NCBI GenBank assembly: GCA_020852925.1
Contig: JADYZU010000013.1
Coordinates: 62,001 to 126,000 of the forward strand
Length of the DNA: 64,000 nucleotides
Reading direction: 5' to 3'
Source: Rubellimicrobium sp.
Lineage (GTDB): Bacteria > Pseudomonadota > Alphaproteobacteria > Rhodobacterales > Rhodobacteraceae
The notes below the pieces were generated by a model. That model saw nothing but the letters and a program-made list of their open reading frames with translations. It was not told where the DNA came from and did no database searches. Shown here one piece after another: positions 53,211 through 60,589 of the stretch (its first letter is position 1; every line of letters begins with the position of its first letter). The position numbers and the translations under genes are program-made.

Positions 53211-54878
53211 GTGCGACAGGACTTCGATTTCATCGTGGTGGGCGGCGGTTCGGCCGGTTGCGTGATCGCCGCGCGTCTGTCCGAGGCGCCCGACGTGCAG
53301 GTGCTGCTGGTCGAGGCGGGCCCCGACAGCAACGACTGGCGGATCCGGATGCCGCTGGCGGTGGACCGGCTCCTGACCGGCACCACCTACAACTGGGCCT
53401 ATGAGGCCGCCCCCGACCCCGGCATCGCCGGGCGCAGGATGGGCCATCCGCGCGGGCGCGTGCTGGGTGGCAGTTCGGCCATCAACGGCATGGTCTATAC
53501 CCGGGGCAATCCGGGCGACTATGACGCCTGGGAACAGGAGCATGGCTGCAAGGGCTGGGGCTATGCCGGGGTGCTGCCGTATTTCAAGCGGATGGAGACC
53601 GCCCCGGGCGGCGATGACCGCTATCGCGGGCGTTCCGGCCCGATGCGCGTCACAGCCCCGCGCCATGCCCGGAACCCCCTGAACACGGCCTTTCTCGAGG
53701 CCGGCCGCGCCCTTGGCTATCCGATGAGCGCGGATCCCAACGGGGCGCAGCACGAAGGCTTCGGCCTTGCCGAACAGACCATCGCCGGGGGCGAGCGGCT
53801 GTCCACCGCCGCCGCCTATCTGGGCCGGGAGGTCCGCCGCCGCCCGAACCTGACGATTCTCGCCGATACGCTGGTCGAATGCGTGCTGCTCGATGGCCGC
53901 CGGGTCAGCGGCATCCGCGCGCGCCGGTCCGGCGGCACCACGGACCTGGCCGCCCGGCGCGAGGTGATTCTGGCTGCGGGCGCGGTCGGTTCGCCGCAGA
54001 TCCTGATGCTCTCGGGCATCGGCCCGGCGGCCGAACTGGTTCGCCACGGCATTGCCGTCCGGCACGATCTGCCGGGCGTGGGCCAGAACCTTCAGGACCA
54101 TCTCGACCTGGCCATCAAGTTCCGCTGCCTGACCCCCCATTCACTCAGGCGATACACGACGATGCTGGGCCGGATTCCCGTGGGGATCGACTGGTTCCTG
54201 CGTCGCAGGGGCGTGGCCGCAAGCAATCAGTTCGAGGTCGCGGCCTATCTGCGCAGCCGTCCCGGCATTGCGCGTCCGGACCTGAAGTTCGAATTCTTCC
54301 CGCTGGGGGTCTCGTCCGAGACCTTCGCCCCCTATCCGGGCGAATCCTTCCAGATCCACTGCACCGCCGAGGAATCGCATGCCCGGGGGCAGATGGTGCT
54401 GCAATCGGCCGACCCCGCGGCGGCGCCGGTGCTGCAATTCAACTACCTGTCCGACGCGCGCGACCTGGAACGTTTTCGCCGGGGCATCGCGCTGGTGCGC
54501 GAACTGGTGCGCGCGGCCCCCTTTGCGCCCTTCGCCGGGGCGGAACTGGAGCCGGGCGACGCCGTGCAGACCGAGGCGGCGATGGACGACTACATTCGCC
54601 AGAAGACCAATACGGCCTACCATATCTCGTGCACCTGCCGGATGGGCGGCGCAGATGACCCGATGGCCGTCGTGGACCCGGAACTGCGGGTGCGCGGGAT
54701 CGACGGGCTGCGCGTGGCCGATGCCTCGGTCATGCCGGTGGTCGTGACCTCGAACCTGAACGCGAGCGTGATCATGATCGCCGAGAAAGCCGCCGATCTT
54801 GCAGCGGGCAAACCCGCCCTGCCACCCGAGGCGCGGCCCCACTGGTCAAACCCGGACTGGCAGTCGCGGCAGCGTTGA
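53211..54878 (+). CDS. GMC-family FAD alcohol dehydrogenase (choline dehydrogenase-like)
   Basis: A 555-residue GMC oxidoreductase. [19 protein letters not shown] at the N-terminus binds [22 protein letters not shown] is GMC signature 1 and [15 protein letters not shown] signature 2. The catalytic His pair is expected in [10 protein letters not shown] and the C-terminal [10 protein letters not shown] stretch, where an Asn takes the second position. It oxidises a primary alcohol to an aldehyde and is followed by an aldehyde dehydrogenase, the classic two-step pair. Start GTG at 53211, 6 nt after GGAGG; 53208 is possible. Confidence 0.9.
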   Translation: MRQDFDFIVVGGGSAGCVIAARLSEAPDVQVLLVEAGPDSNDWRIRMPLAVDRLLTGTTYNWAYEAAPDPGIAGRRMGHPRGRVLGGSSAINGMVYTRGNPGDYDAWEQEHGCKGWGYAGVLPYFKRMETAPGGDDRYRGRSGPMRVTAPRHARNPLNTAFLEAGRALGYPMSADPNGAQHEGFGLAEQTIAGGERLSTAAAYLGREVRRRPNLTILADTLVECVLLDGRRVSGIRARRSGGTTDLAARREVILAAGAVGSPQILMLSGIGPAAELVRHGIAVRHDLPGVGQNLQDHLDLAIKFRCLTPHSLRRYTTMLGRIPVGIDWFLRRRGVAASNQFEVAAYLRSRPGIARPDLKFEFFPLGVSSETFAPYPGESFQIHCTAEESHARGQMVLQSADPAAAPVLQFNYLSDARDLERFRRGIALVRELVRAAPFAPFAGAELEPGDAVQTEAAMDDYIRQKTNTAYHISCTCRMGGADDPMAVVDPELRVRGIDGLRVADASVMPVVVTSNLNASVIMIAEKAADLAAGKPALPPEARPHWSNPDWQSRQR

Positions 54879-54912
54879 GTTTTCCGAAATCGCACAGAAG
54901 CAGGGGCGTGAC

Positions 54913-56373
54913 ATGACACCATTGAACAAGGGCTCTCACCATATCAACGGCGCCCATGTCGAGGACACCGCCGGCCGGCCGATCGACCTGGTCTATCCGG
55001 CGACCGGGGCGGTCGTCGGTCGGCTGCACGAGGCGACACCCGCCATCCTGGAGCAGGCCCTGTCCGGGGCCAGGGCGGCACAGGCCGATTGGGCGCGCAC
55101 CCGCCCGGCCGAGCGTGGCCGCATCCTGCGCCGGGCCGAACAGATCCTGCGCGCGCGGCGCGACGAGGTTGCCCGCATCGAGACCATGGACACCGGCCGC
55201 GCCCTGTCCGAGACGATGTACGATGCCGATGGCGTGGCGGACGCGCTGGAATTCTTTGGCGGCGTCATCGCGGGCTACAGCGGCGAATCGCTCCAGCTTG
55301 GCGATGCGCTCTGGTATACGAGGCGCGAACCCCTGGGGGTCTGTGTCGGCATCGGCGCCTGGAATTATCCGCTTGAGAACGCGGGCTGGAAGTCCGCCAC
55401 GGCGCTTGCGGCGGGCAATGCGATGATCTTCAAGCCGTCCGAGACCGCCCCGCAGGCCGCCCTGATCCTGGCCGAGATCTATGCCGAAGCCGGCCTGCCG
55501 CCGGGTCTGTTCAACGTCGTTCAGGGCTATGGCGCCGTGGGCGAGGCGCTGGTGCGCGATCCGCGCACGGCCAAGGTCTCGCTCACGGGGTCGGTTCCGA
55601 CCGGCAAGAAGGTCATGGGCCTTGCCGGGTCGCTGATGAAGCCGGGCACGATGGAACTGGGCGGCAAGTCGCCCCTGATCATCTTTGACGATGCCCCGCT
55701 GGAGAATGCGGTTTCGGGCGTCCTGATGGCGAACTACTATTCCACCGGCCAGATCTGCACCAACGGCACGCGGGTTTTCGTCCAGCGCAGGATCCACGAC
55801 GACCTTGTGGCACGGGTCGCAGAGCGGGTTGCGAAGATCCGGGTGGGTGACCCGATGGACCCCGACACCAACATGGGGCCGCTGATCAGCGCGGCGCAAC
55901 TGGCCAAGGTCGAGGGCTATATCCAAAGTGCCATCGCCGAAGGCGCGACGCTGGTCTGCGGGGGCAAGCGGGCCTCTGTGCCGGGCCTGGAAGGCGGCTT
56001 CTGGATCGAACCCACGATCTTTACCGGCGTTCGCGACGACATGACCATCGCGCGCGAGGAAATCTTCGGGCCGGTCGCCTCGATCCTGGCTTTCGACGAC
56101 GAGGACGAGGTGATCGCGCGCGCCAATGCCTCGGCCCTGGGGCTGGCCAGCGCGGTGTTCACCGAAAACCTGGCGCGTGCGCATCGTGTCGCGGGCCGGC
56201 TGGAGGCCGGACGCACCTGGATCAACAGCTACAACGTCTCGCCCGTCGAAGTGCCCTTCGGCGGGATCAAGGACTCGGGCATCGGACGCGAGTGCGGCAT
56301 CGCCGCATTGGACCACTTCACGCAGGTGAAAAGCATCATGGTCGAGACCGGCCAGATGGCTTGCGTGTTCTGA
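54913..56373 (+). CDS. Aldehyde dehydrogenase, betaine-aldehyde-dehydrogenase-like
   Basis: A 486-residue NAD(P)-dependent aldehyde dehydrogenase. [17 protein letters not shown] near residue 143, [10 protein letters not shown] near 230, catalytic Glu in MELGGKSP near 253, catalytic Cys in GQICTNGTR near 285. Sequence style is that of BetB, as the previous gene is of BetA, but no betI or choline/betaine transporter is present, so another aldehyde is as likely. It converts the aldehyde from the GMC enzyme into an acid. Confidence 0.92.
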   Translation: MTPLNKGSHHINGAHVEDTAGRPIDLVYPATGAVVGRLHEATPAILEQALSGARAAQADWARTRPAERGRILRRAEQILRARRDEVARIETMDTGRALSETMYDADGVADALEFFGGVIAGYSGESLQLGDALWYTRREPLGVCVGIGAWNYPLENAGWKSATALAAGNAMIFKPSETAPQAALILAEIYAEAGLPPGLFNVVQGYGAVGEALVRDPRTAKVSLTGSVPTGKKVMGLAGSLMKPGTMELGGKSPLIIFDDAPLENAVSGVLMANYYSTGQICTNGTRVFVQRRIHDDLVARVAERVAKIRVGDPMDPDTNMGPLISAAQLAKVEGYIQSAIAEGATLVCGGKRASVPGLEGGFWIEPTIFTGVRDDMTIAREEIFGPVASILAFDDEDEVIARANASALGLASAVFTENLARAHRVAGRLEAGRTWINSYNVSPVEVPFGGIKDSGIGRECGIAALDHFTQVKSIMVETGQMACVF

Positions 56374-56400
56374 ACACGGGCGAACGCAGGAGGAGCGGAA

Positions 56401-57531
56401 ATGGCGGAGGGAATGGGCGATCTGCCCGGGACGATGCGCGCGGTCGTGCTGACGGGTTTTGGCGGAATCGACAGGCTGGAATTCCGGCGGGACCATCCGT
56501 TGCCTGCGGTCGGGAAGGGCGATGTCCTCGTGCGGGTCGGCGCCTGCGGCATCAACAACACCGACATCAATCTTCGCACCCGCTGGTACGATCGGGCGGG
56601 CGGCGAGGCCCTCAGCGAGGAGGTGGGCCTCAGGGGCGTGGACCTGGACGGGACCGATGCCGAGGCGGCCGGTTCGTGGAAGTCCGAGGCGGTTCCCTTT
56701 CCGCGCATTCAGGGGGCCGCGGTGGTCGGCAGGATTGCGGCCGTGGGCGCCGGGGTGGATGCCGCCCGGATCGGCCAGCGCGTGATCCTGGACCCCCAGG
56801 TCCGCGACCTGTCGCTGCCGCCTCGGGCACAGCTTCAGGCCTATCTGGGCGGGGAACGCGACGGCGGCTTTGCCGAATTCGTCGCGATCCCGGCCGAGAA
56901 CGCCTGTGCGGTCGACAGCAGCCTGTCCGATGCCGAACTGGCAACTTTCCCGACCTCCTATGACACTGCCGAGGAAATGCTCGTCCGCGCCAGGCTGTCC
57001 GCGGGCGAAACGGTGGTCATCACCGGGGCGGCGGGCGGCGTCGGCACGGCCCTGATCCAGCTGGCCAAGGTGCGCGGTGCCAGGGTGATCGCCATCGCCG
57101 GCAGCGGCAAGGAGGATCGCCTGCGCGCGCTTGGCGCCGATGCCGTCGTCGCCCGCGACAGCGCCGATGTGCTGGGCACGGTGCGCGCCATCACAGGGCC
57201 CCGGGGGGCGGATGTCGTTGCCGATGTCGTCGGCGGAGAGATGTTCGGCGCGCTCCTCAAGATGCTGTCGCGCGGCGGGCGGTATTCAACCGCCGGTGCG
57301 ATCGCGGGCCCGCTGCAACAGATTGATCTGCGCGACCTGATCTACAAGGATCTGGAAATGTACGGCATCACCTGCCCGGCCCCGGAAACCTTCCGGCGCA
57401 TCGTGCATCTGGCCGAGACCGGCCAGATCCGGCCTCTGGTGGAAAAGACCTATCCGCTGGAAGCCCTGCCCGAGGCGCAGGCCGAATTCGTCAGGCGGCG
57501 TCACGTCGGCAAGCTGGTCATCGTGATCTGA
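56401..57531 (+). CDS. Medium-chain oxidoreductase, quinone-reductase/zinc-type alcohol dehydrogenase-like
   Basis: A 376-residue MDR protein. GACGINNTDINLR near residues 47-59 is where catalytic-zinc Cys would stand; a Cys is there but the usual GHE is replaced by IQGAAVVG, so it is likely a zinc-free quinone- or enone-reductase. Cofactor motif GAAGGVGTALIQLA near 210-223. A loop around residues 60-95 is longer than usual. AGGAG precedes 56401. Its 3' end overlaps the convergent TetR gene by 31 bp. It is last in the transporter/oxidation operon. Confidence 0.88.
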   Translation: MAEGMGDLPGTMRAVVLTGFGGIDRLEFRRDHPLPAVGKGDVLVRVGACGINNTDINLRTRWYDRAGGEALSEEVGLRGVDLDGTDAEAAGSWKSEAVPFPRIQGAAVVGRIAAVGAGVDAARIGQRVILDPQVRDLSLPPRAQLQAYLGGERDGGFAEFVAIPAENACAVDSSLSDAELATFPTSYDTAEEMLVRARLSAGETVVITGAAGGVGTALIQLAKVRGARVIAIAGSGKEDRLRALGADAVVARDSADVLGTVRAITGPRGADVVADVVGGEMFGALLKMLSRGGRYSTAGAIAGPLQQIDLRDLIYKDLEMYGITCPAPETFRRIVHLAETGQIRPLVEKTYPLEALPEAQAEFVRRRHVGKLVIVI

Positions 57532-58208
57532 TCATCGGCGCCCGGCGGATTCTGCCCGCCGTGCGCCCGCTCCTCGAGAACCCCGTGGATGAGCTGATCG
57601 GCATAGCCCCGGGCGATGTCTTCCGCCGAAAACTTTCCCCCGGGATTGAACCATGTATAGGGCCAGTTGCAGGCGCCGATCAGGCAGGACACGGCAATGA
57701 CCGGCGGGGCGGGCCGGAAATGCCCGGTGCGGACGCCTTCTTCGTAAAGCGACTGGACCCGGCGATTGTACTGGCGGCGATGCTCTTCGACCCGGGCGCG
57801 CTGATCCTCTGACAATTCGTTCAGATCGCGGTTGTAGATCGTGGACCAGTCGAGGTGGGACAGCACGTTCATGCAATGCCGCTGCATCACCGCTGAAAGC
57901 TTTTCGACCGGAGAGCCGCCACTCTGGAACGCTTCGTCCAGGCCGCTGGCATAGGTTTCGTCGATCTTCTCGTAGATGCGCCAGAGAATTTCGTTCTTGT
58001 TCTTCATGTAGTAATAGACGATCGACTTGGTAAAGCCCATCTCGGCGCTGATATCGTCGACCGTCACGGCGCGAAAGCCGCGGGCCGCGATCAGGCGGGC
58101 GGCGGCGATCAGGATCTCTTCCTGGATCAGGGCGGTCTTCTGCTCCTTGATCCGGCCCCGGACACTGGAAGTGGCCTCCTGCCGCCCCTCATTCGCCGTC
58201 ATCGTCAT
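57501..58208 (-). CDS. TetR-family transcriptional regulator, probable master regulator of the island
   Basis: A 235-residue TetR/AcrR repressor. The helix-turn-helix lies at about residues 42-70 (VTVDDISAEMGFTKSIVYYYMKN). The C-terminal half (VIAVSCLIGACNWPYTWFNPGG) resembles KstR2-like TetR regulators, which respond to CoA thioesters. The GTAC-N6-GTAC palindromes at 58227-58250 directly upstream are variants of the motif seen across 17-58 kb, implying autorepression. It is divergent from the SDR at 58394. The gene ends in a 31-bp overlap with the MDR gene. CoA-ester induction is inference from family and gene context. Confidence 0.9.
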   Translation of the reverse strand: MTMTANEGRQEATSSVRGRIKEQKTALIQEEILIAAARLIAARGFRAVTVDDISAEMGFTKSIVYYYMKNKNEILWRIYEKIDETYASGLDEAFQSGGSPVEKLSAVMQRHCMNVLSHLDWSTIYNRDLNELSEDQRARVEEHRRQYNRRVQSLYEEGVRTGHFRPAPPVIAVSCLIGACNWPYTWFNPGGKFSAEDIARGYADQLIHGVLEERAHGGQNPPGADDQITMTSLPT

Positions 58209-58226
58209 CCCCGTGAGCCCAATGCA

Positions 58227-58250
58227 GTACCTTTTTGTACCTTAGAGTAC
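58227..58250. promoter_or_regulatory. Overlapping island operators upstream of TetR gene
   Basis: GTACCTTTTTGTAC (58227-58240) and GTACCTTAGAGTAC (58237-58250) share a GTAC and are offset by 10 bp. They are GTACC-N4-NGTAC variants of the island motif. They lie 19-42 bp before the TetR start, suited to autorepression. Confidence 0.6.
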
Positions 58251-58261
58251 TCGCCCGGAGC

Positions 58262-58277
58262 GCGCAACCTTTTGCGC
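58262..58277. promoter_or_regulatory. GCGCAA-N4-TTGCGC inverted repeat in TetR/SDR gap
   Basis: A perfect 6-4-6 inverted repeat at the centre of the divergent gap. The TTGCGC strand also serves as a candidate -35 for the TetR gene. It could be a second operator or a chance GC-rich palindrome. Confidence 0.35.
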
Positions 58278-58295
58278 AATGGCGGGTGTTTTCCC

Positions 58296-58336
58296 TTGAT
58301 TGGTCCTGATGGTATGTCTAACATACTCAAAAGTAT
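58296..58336. promoter_or_regulatory. Promoter and island operator for the SDR at 58394
   Basis: TTGATT (58296-58301) and TAACAT (58319-58324) are 17 bp apart. The operator ATACTCAAAAGTAT (58323-58336), with both half-sites perfect, begins on the -10 box and so would block transcription when bound. Confidence 0.7.
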
Positions 58337-58393
58337 TTTCTGCCGGAGGGCCATGCCGATGCCCGGGCGGGATCCAGGCCAGCGAGGATGCAG

Positions 58394-59182
58394 ATGTTTG
58401 ACTTTCAGGGACAGGTGGTCGTCATTACCGGCGGGGAAACCGGGATCGGTCGCGCAACCGCCGAGGCCTTTGCCCGGGCCGGGGCCAGTGTCGTCATTGC
58501 CGGCTATCTGGAGGACGAAGGCCAGTCGGTCGTCGAGGCGATGGCCGCAGAAGGCCGGGCGGTCGAATTCATCAGGACCGACGTGCAGCAGGAAGAGGTC
58601 ATCACCGATGTGGTGGCCGGAATCCTTGCCCGTCATGGCCGGATTGACGTGCTGGTGAACAACGCCTCGATTTTCGACGGGTTCGCCGGCATCACCGAAA
58701 CCTCGACCAGCCTCTGGGACAAGGTGATCGGCACCAACCTGCGCGGCAGTTTCCTGATGAGCAGGGCCGTTCTGGCGCAGGACATGACCGCGCGCGGGCA
58801 GGGAACGATCATCAACATGGCCTCGGTCGGCGGGCTGATCGGCGGCGCGGACGGCCTGGCCTACACGACCTCGAAGTTCGGGATCATCGGCATGACCCGC
58901 CAGATGGCCTGCGATCTCTCGGCCAGGGGCATCAGGGTGAACGCAGTCTGCCCCGGCATGATCCAGACCGAGATGCGCAAGCATTCGACGCGCATCCTGG
59001 GCGCCGATGCCCCGCCGATGCGGGGTGTGGGCGTGAACCCGGACGCGCTGAAGCGGGTGCCGAAAGGCCACAAGGGCCGGCCCGCCGACATCGCCCATGC
59101 GGTGATGTTCCTCGCCTCGCCCTATGCCGACTATGTCTCGGGCCATTCGCTGGTGGTGGATGGCGGCTGGACGATCCAGTGA
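58394..59182 (+). CDS. Short-chain dehydrogenase/reductase
   Basis: A 262-residue SDR: TGGETGIGRATAEAF (about residues 12-26), NNAS near 88, catalytic Ser in NMASVGG, YTTSK, closing SLVVDGGWTIQ. A longer loop after the active site (about residues 190-225) may shape the substrate pocket. GAGG lies 8 nt before 58394; 58388 is an alternative start. It is the rightmost gene of the island and has its own perfect operator. Confidence 0.9.
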   Translation: MFDFQGQVVVITGGETGIGRATAEAFARAGASVVIAGYLEDEGQSVVEAMAAEGRAVEFIRTDVQQEEVITDVVAGILARHGRIDVLVNNASIFDGFAGITETSTSLWDKVIGTNLRGSFLMSRAVLAQDMTARGQGTIINMASVGGLIGGADGLAYTTSKFGIIGMTRQMACDLSARGIRVNAVCPGMIQTEMRKHSTRILGADAPPMRGVGVNPDALKRVPKGHKGRPADIAHAVMFLASPYADYVSGHSLVVDGGWTIQ

Positions 59183-59262
59183 ACAGGCCCCCGGCGGGCC
59201 GTGGCCCTGACCGGGAATCCGGCTGGCGACGGCGCCGGTATCGGCGCCGTGATCGTGTGACG

Positions 59263-59279
59263 CCCCCCGGGAAGGGGGG
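59263..59279. terminator. Hairpin terminator between SDR and convergent secreted-protein gene
   Basis: CCCCCC (59263-59268), loop, GGGGGG (59274-59279) followed by TT, in the 118-bp gap between two convergent genes. Probably a bidirectional terminator that closes the island. Confidence 0.55.
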
Positions 59280-59300
59280 TTGGGCGCCGGGCGGCCCGGT

Positions 59301-59765
59301 TCAGTGCAGGTGGAACTCGTGTTCCCAGGTGTCGTCGGGCAGGTGCCGCGAAACCAGCGTCCCGCGCGCCCCGGCGAATTCGCCGGTGCCGCCGATCACC
59401 GCCCGTTCGAGCACGGTCTCGGCGGCCAGCGTCGATCCCTGCGGCGGATAGAGCCCGAGCCCCTGGGTCAGGATCGTGCCGCCCGCGAAGGCGAAGGTCA
59501 TGGCATTGCTGCGCACGTCGAAGGCATCGGCGGCCCCGGCCAGCGCGAGCGTGGTCATGACGCCATACATGTGCACCGGCTGACCGGTGGAATCGGTGCC
59601 CGGAAAGGAAAAGATGCGCTGGTCGCCGGGCGAGGGCCCCTCGGGGCCCAGGTCCAGCAGGACCGGCGCGGGCACCGCGTCATGGACGACCGAGATCGAC
59701 ACTTCGGCCAGGGCCGGCGTGGCCGCAAGGCCGAGGGAAAGCGCAAGGAAGACGGGCCTGATCAT
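59301..59765 (-). CDS. Secreted allene-oxide-cyclase-like barrel protein
   Basis: A 154-residue protein with a clear signal peptide (MIRPVFLALSLGLAATPALA, cleaved before EVSIS). The mature part ends with ERAVIGGTGEFAGARGTLVSR, the recognisable motif of the allene oxide cyclase/dirigent-like eight-strand barrel (VxGGTGxFxGARG). Bacterial members are of unknown function and probably periplasmic or extracellular. AGGAGG lies 6 nt before 59765. It stands alone. Confidence 0.75.
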   Translation of the reverse strand: MIRPVFLALSLGLAATPALAEVSISVVHDAVPAPVLLDLGPEGPSPGDQRIFSFPGTDSTGQPVHMYGVMTTLALAGAADAFDVRSNAMTFAFAGGTILTQGLGLYPPQGSTLAAETVLERAVIGGTGEFAGARGTLVSRHLPDDTWEHEFHLH

Positions 59766-59863
59766 GTGAGCCTCCTGTTGCAGGGACCGGGAATCGTGAC
59801 CCAGCATAGACCGAAGGGGGGGCCTGGCGCACGGGTTTTTCCGGAACGGCGCAGGTATCTTTT

Positions 59864-59942
59864 GGGGGAGGCCGCGCGGGGGGCGCTGCCCCCCGGCCCT
59901 TGCGGGCCTCCCCCCGGGGTATTTCGGGCAAAGATGAAGGGG
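59864..59942. repeat. Multi-stem GC palindromic element
   Basis: Outer arms GGGGGAGGCC (59864-59873) and GGCCTCCCCC (59905-59914) enclose a 7-bp hairpin GGGGGGC/GCCCCCC (59878-59894) and a second possible hairpin GGCCC-ttgc-GGGCC (59895-59908) that competes with the outer stem. It is followed by GGGGTATTTCGGGCAAAGATG. Similar palindromic intergenic units with a trailing GGGGTATTT are, to my recollection, common in Rhodobacteraceae genomes; multicopy status here is not visible. The rest of the 308-bp gap 59766-60073 shows nothing clear. Confidence 0.5.
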
Positions 59943-60073
59943 CGCGGTCCGGGCAGGGGCCGGGTCGGATCGGAAAATCCGTCAGGGGAGACAGTTTCCT
60001 GTCGCCAGATACCGATGGGTCTGTCTGTGGTCGTGCGGGAATGCGGGAACCGGTGGATTGCGGAGGGAACCGG

Positions 60074-60515
60074 ATGACGACCGGACTTGACCATCTGGCG
60101 GCGCTGGCGCGCAGCGGGCGCCTGGACCGGCGGGCCTTTCTGGGCCGGGCGAGTGCTCTGGGCATCACCACGGCGATGGCCGGGACGCTGGCGGGGCGGG
60201 CCTTTGCGCAGGTACCGAGCCGGGGCGGGCTGATCCGGGCGGGCTGATCCGGGCCGGGATGCAGGACGGATCGTCGAGCGATCCGCTCGATCCGGGGCTG
60301 GACGTGTCACAGGTGATGTGCCTGTTCTGCAAGCAGTTGGGCGAGTTCATCAACCGGGACGCGCCGGACGGCGGGCTGAGCGTGCCCTTCTTCAACCAGT
60401 TCATCGACGCCGTGGCGACCGGCACGATCGGCGGTTTCGAGAAGAGCCCGCAGGGCGACCTGATGGAGGCCATTCCCTCAGCGAATGCTGGCTTCTGGAC
60501 TGATGTCGCGCATGA
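60074..60515 (+). pseudogene. Relic of a dipeptide-binding protein gene: frameshifted and internally deleted
   Basis: Starts with a twin-arginine signal (DRRAFLGRASALG, cleaved after AFAQ) and SRGGLIRAG, as in solute-binding family 5 proteins, then hits a stop. The frame is broken by a 14-bp tandem duplication (60223-60250); read past it, RAGMQDGSSSDPLDP continues the family pattern. About 20 codons later the sequence resembles the C-terminus of such proteins (DGGLSVPFFNQFIDAV, IGGFEKSPQGDLMEA), so roughly 400 central codons are missing. It is clearly non-functional as a transporter protein. Confidence 0.75.
60223..60250 (+). repeat. 14-bp tandem duplication causing frameshift
   Basis: GGGCGGGCTGATCC occurs twice in direct succession (60223-60236, 60237-60250). 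Removing one copy restores the reading frame from GGLIRAG into MQDGSSSDPLDP, so it is the inactivating mutation, or one of them. Confidence 0.85.
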
Positions 60516-60589
60516 AGATGGCGGCGGGGCCGGGACGGACTCTCATGACCATGACCGCGGCGCCGTTCCTGTCGCCGGGGTGAACGGGC

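Noticed and set aside
53211-56373. A classical choline-to-glycine-betaine (bet) operon
   Set aside because: The GMC and aldehyde dehydrogenases resemble BetA and BetB, but no betI, sulfatase or choline transporter is present and the genes lie behind a dipeptide transporter, so I name only the families.
58262-58277. GCGCAA-N4-TTGCGC as the main TetR operator
   Set aside because: It occurs only here, while the ATACT/GTACC-type motif recurs at the other island promoters; kept only as a low-confidence site.
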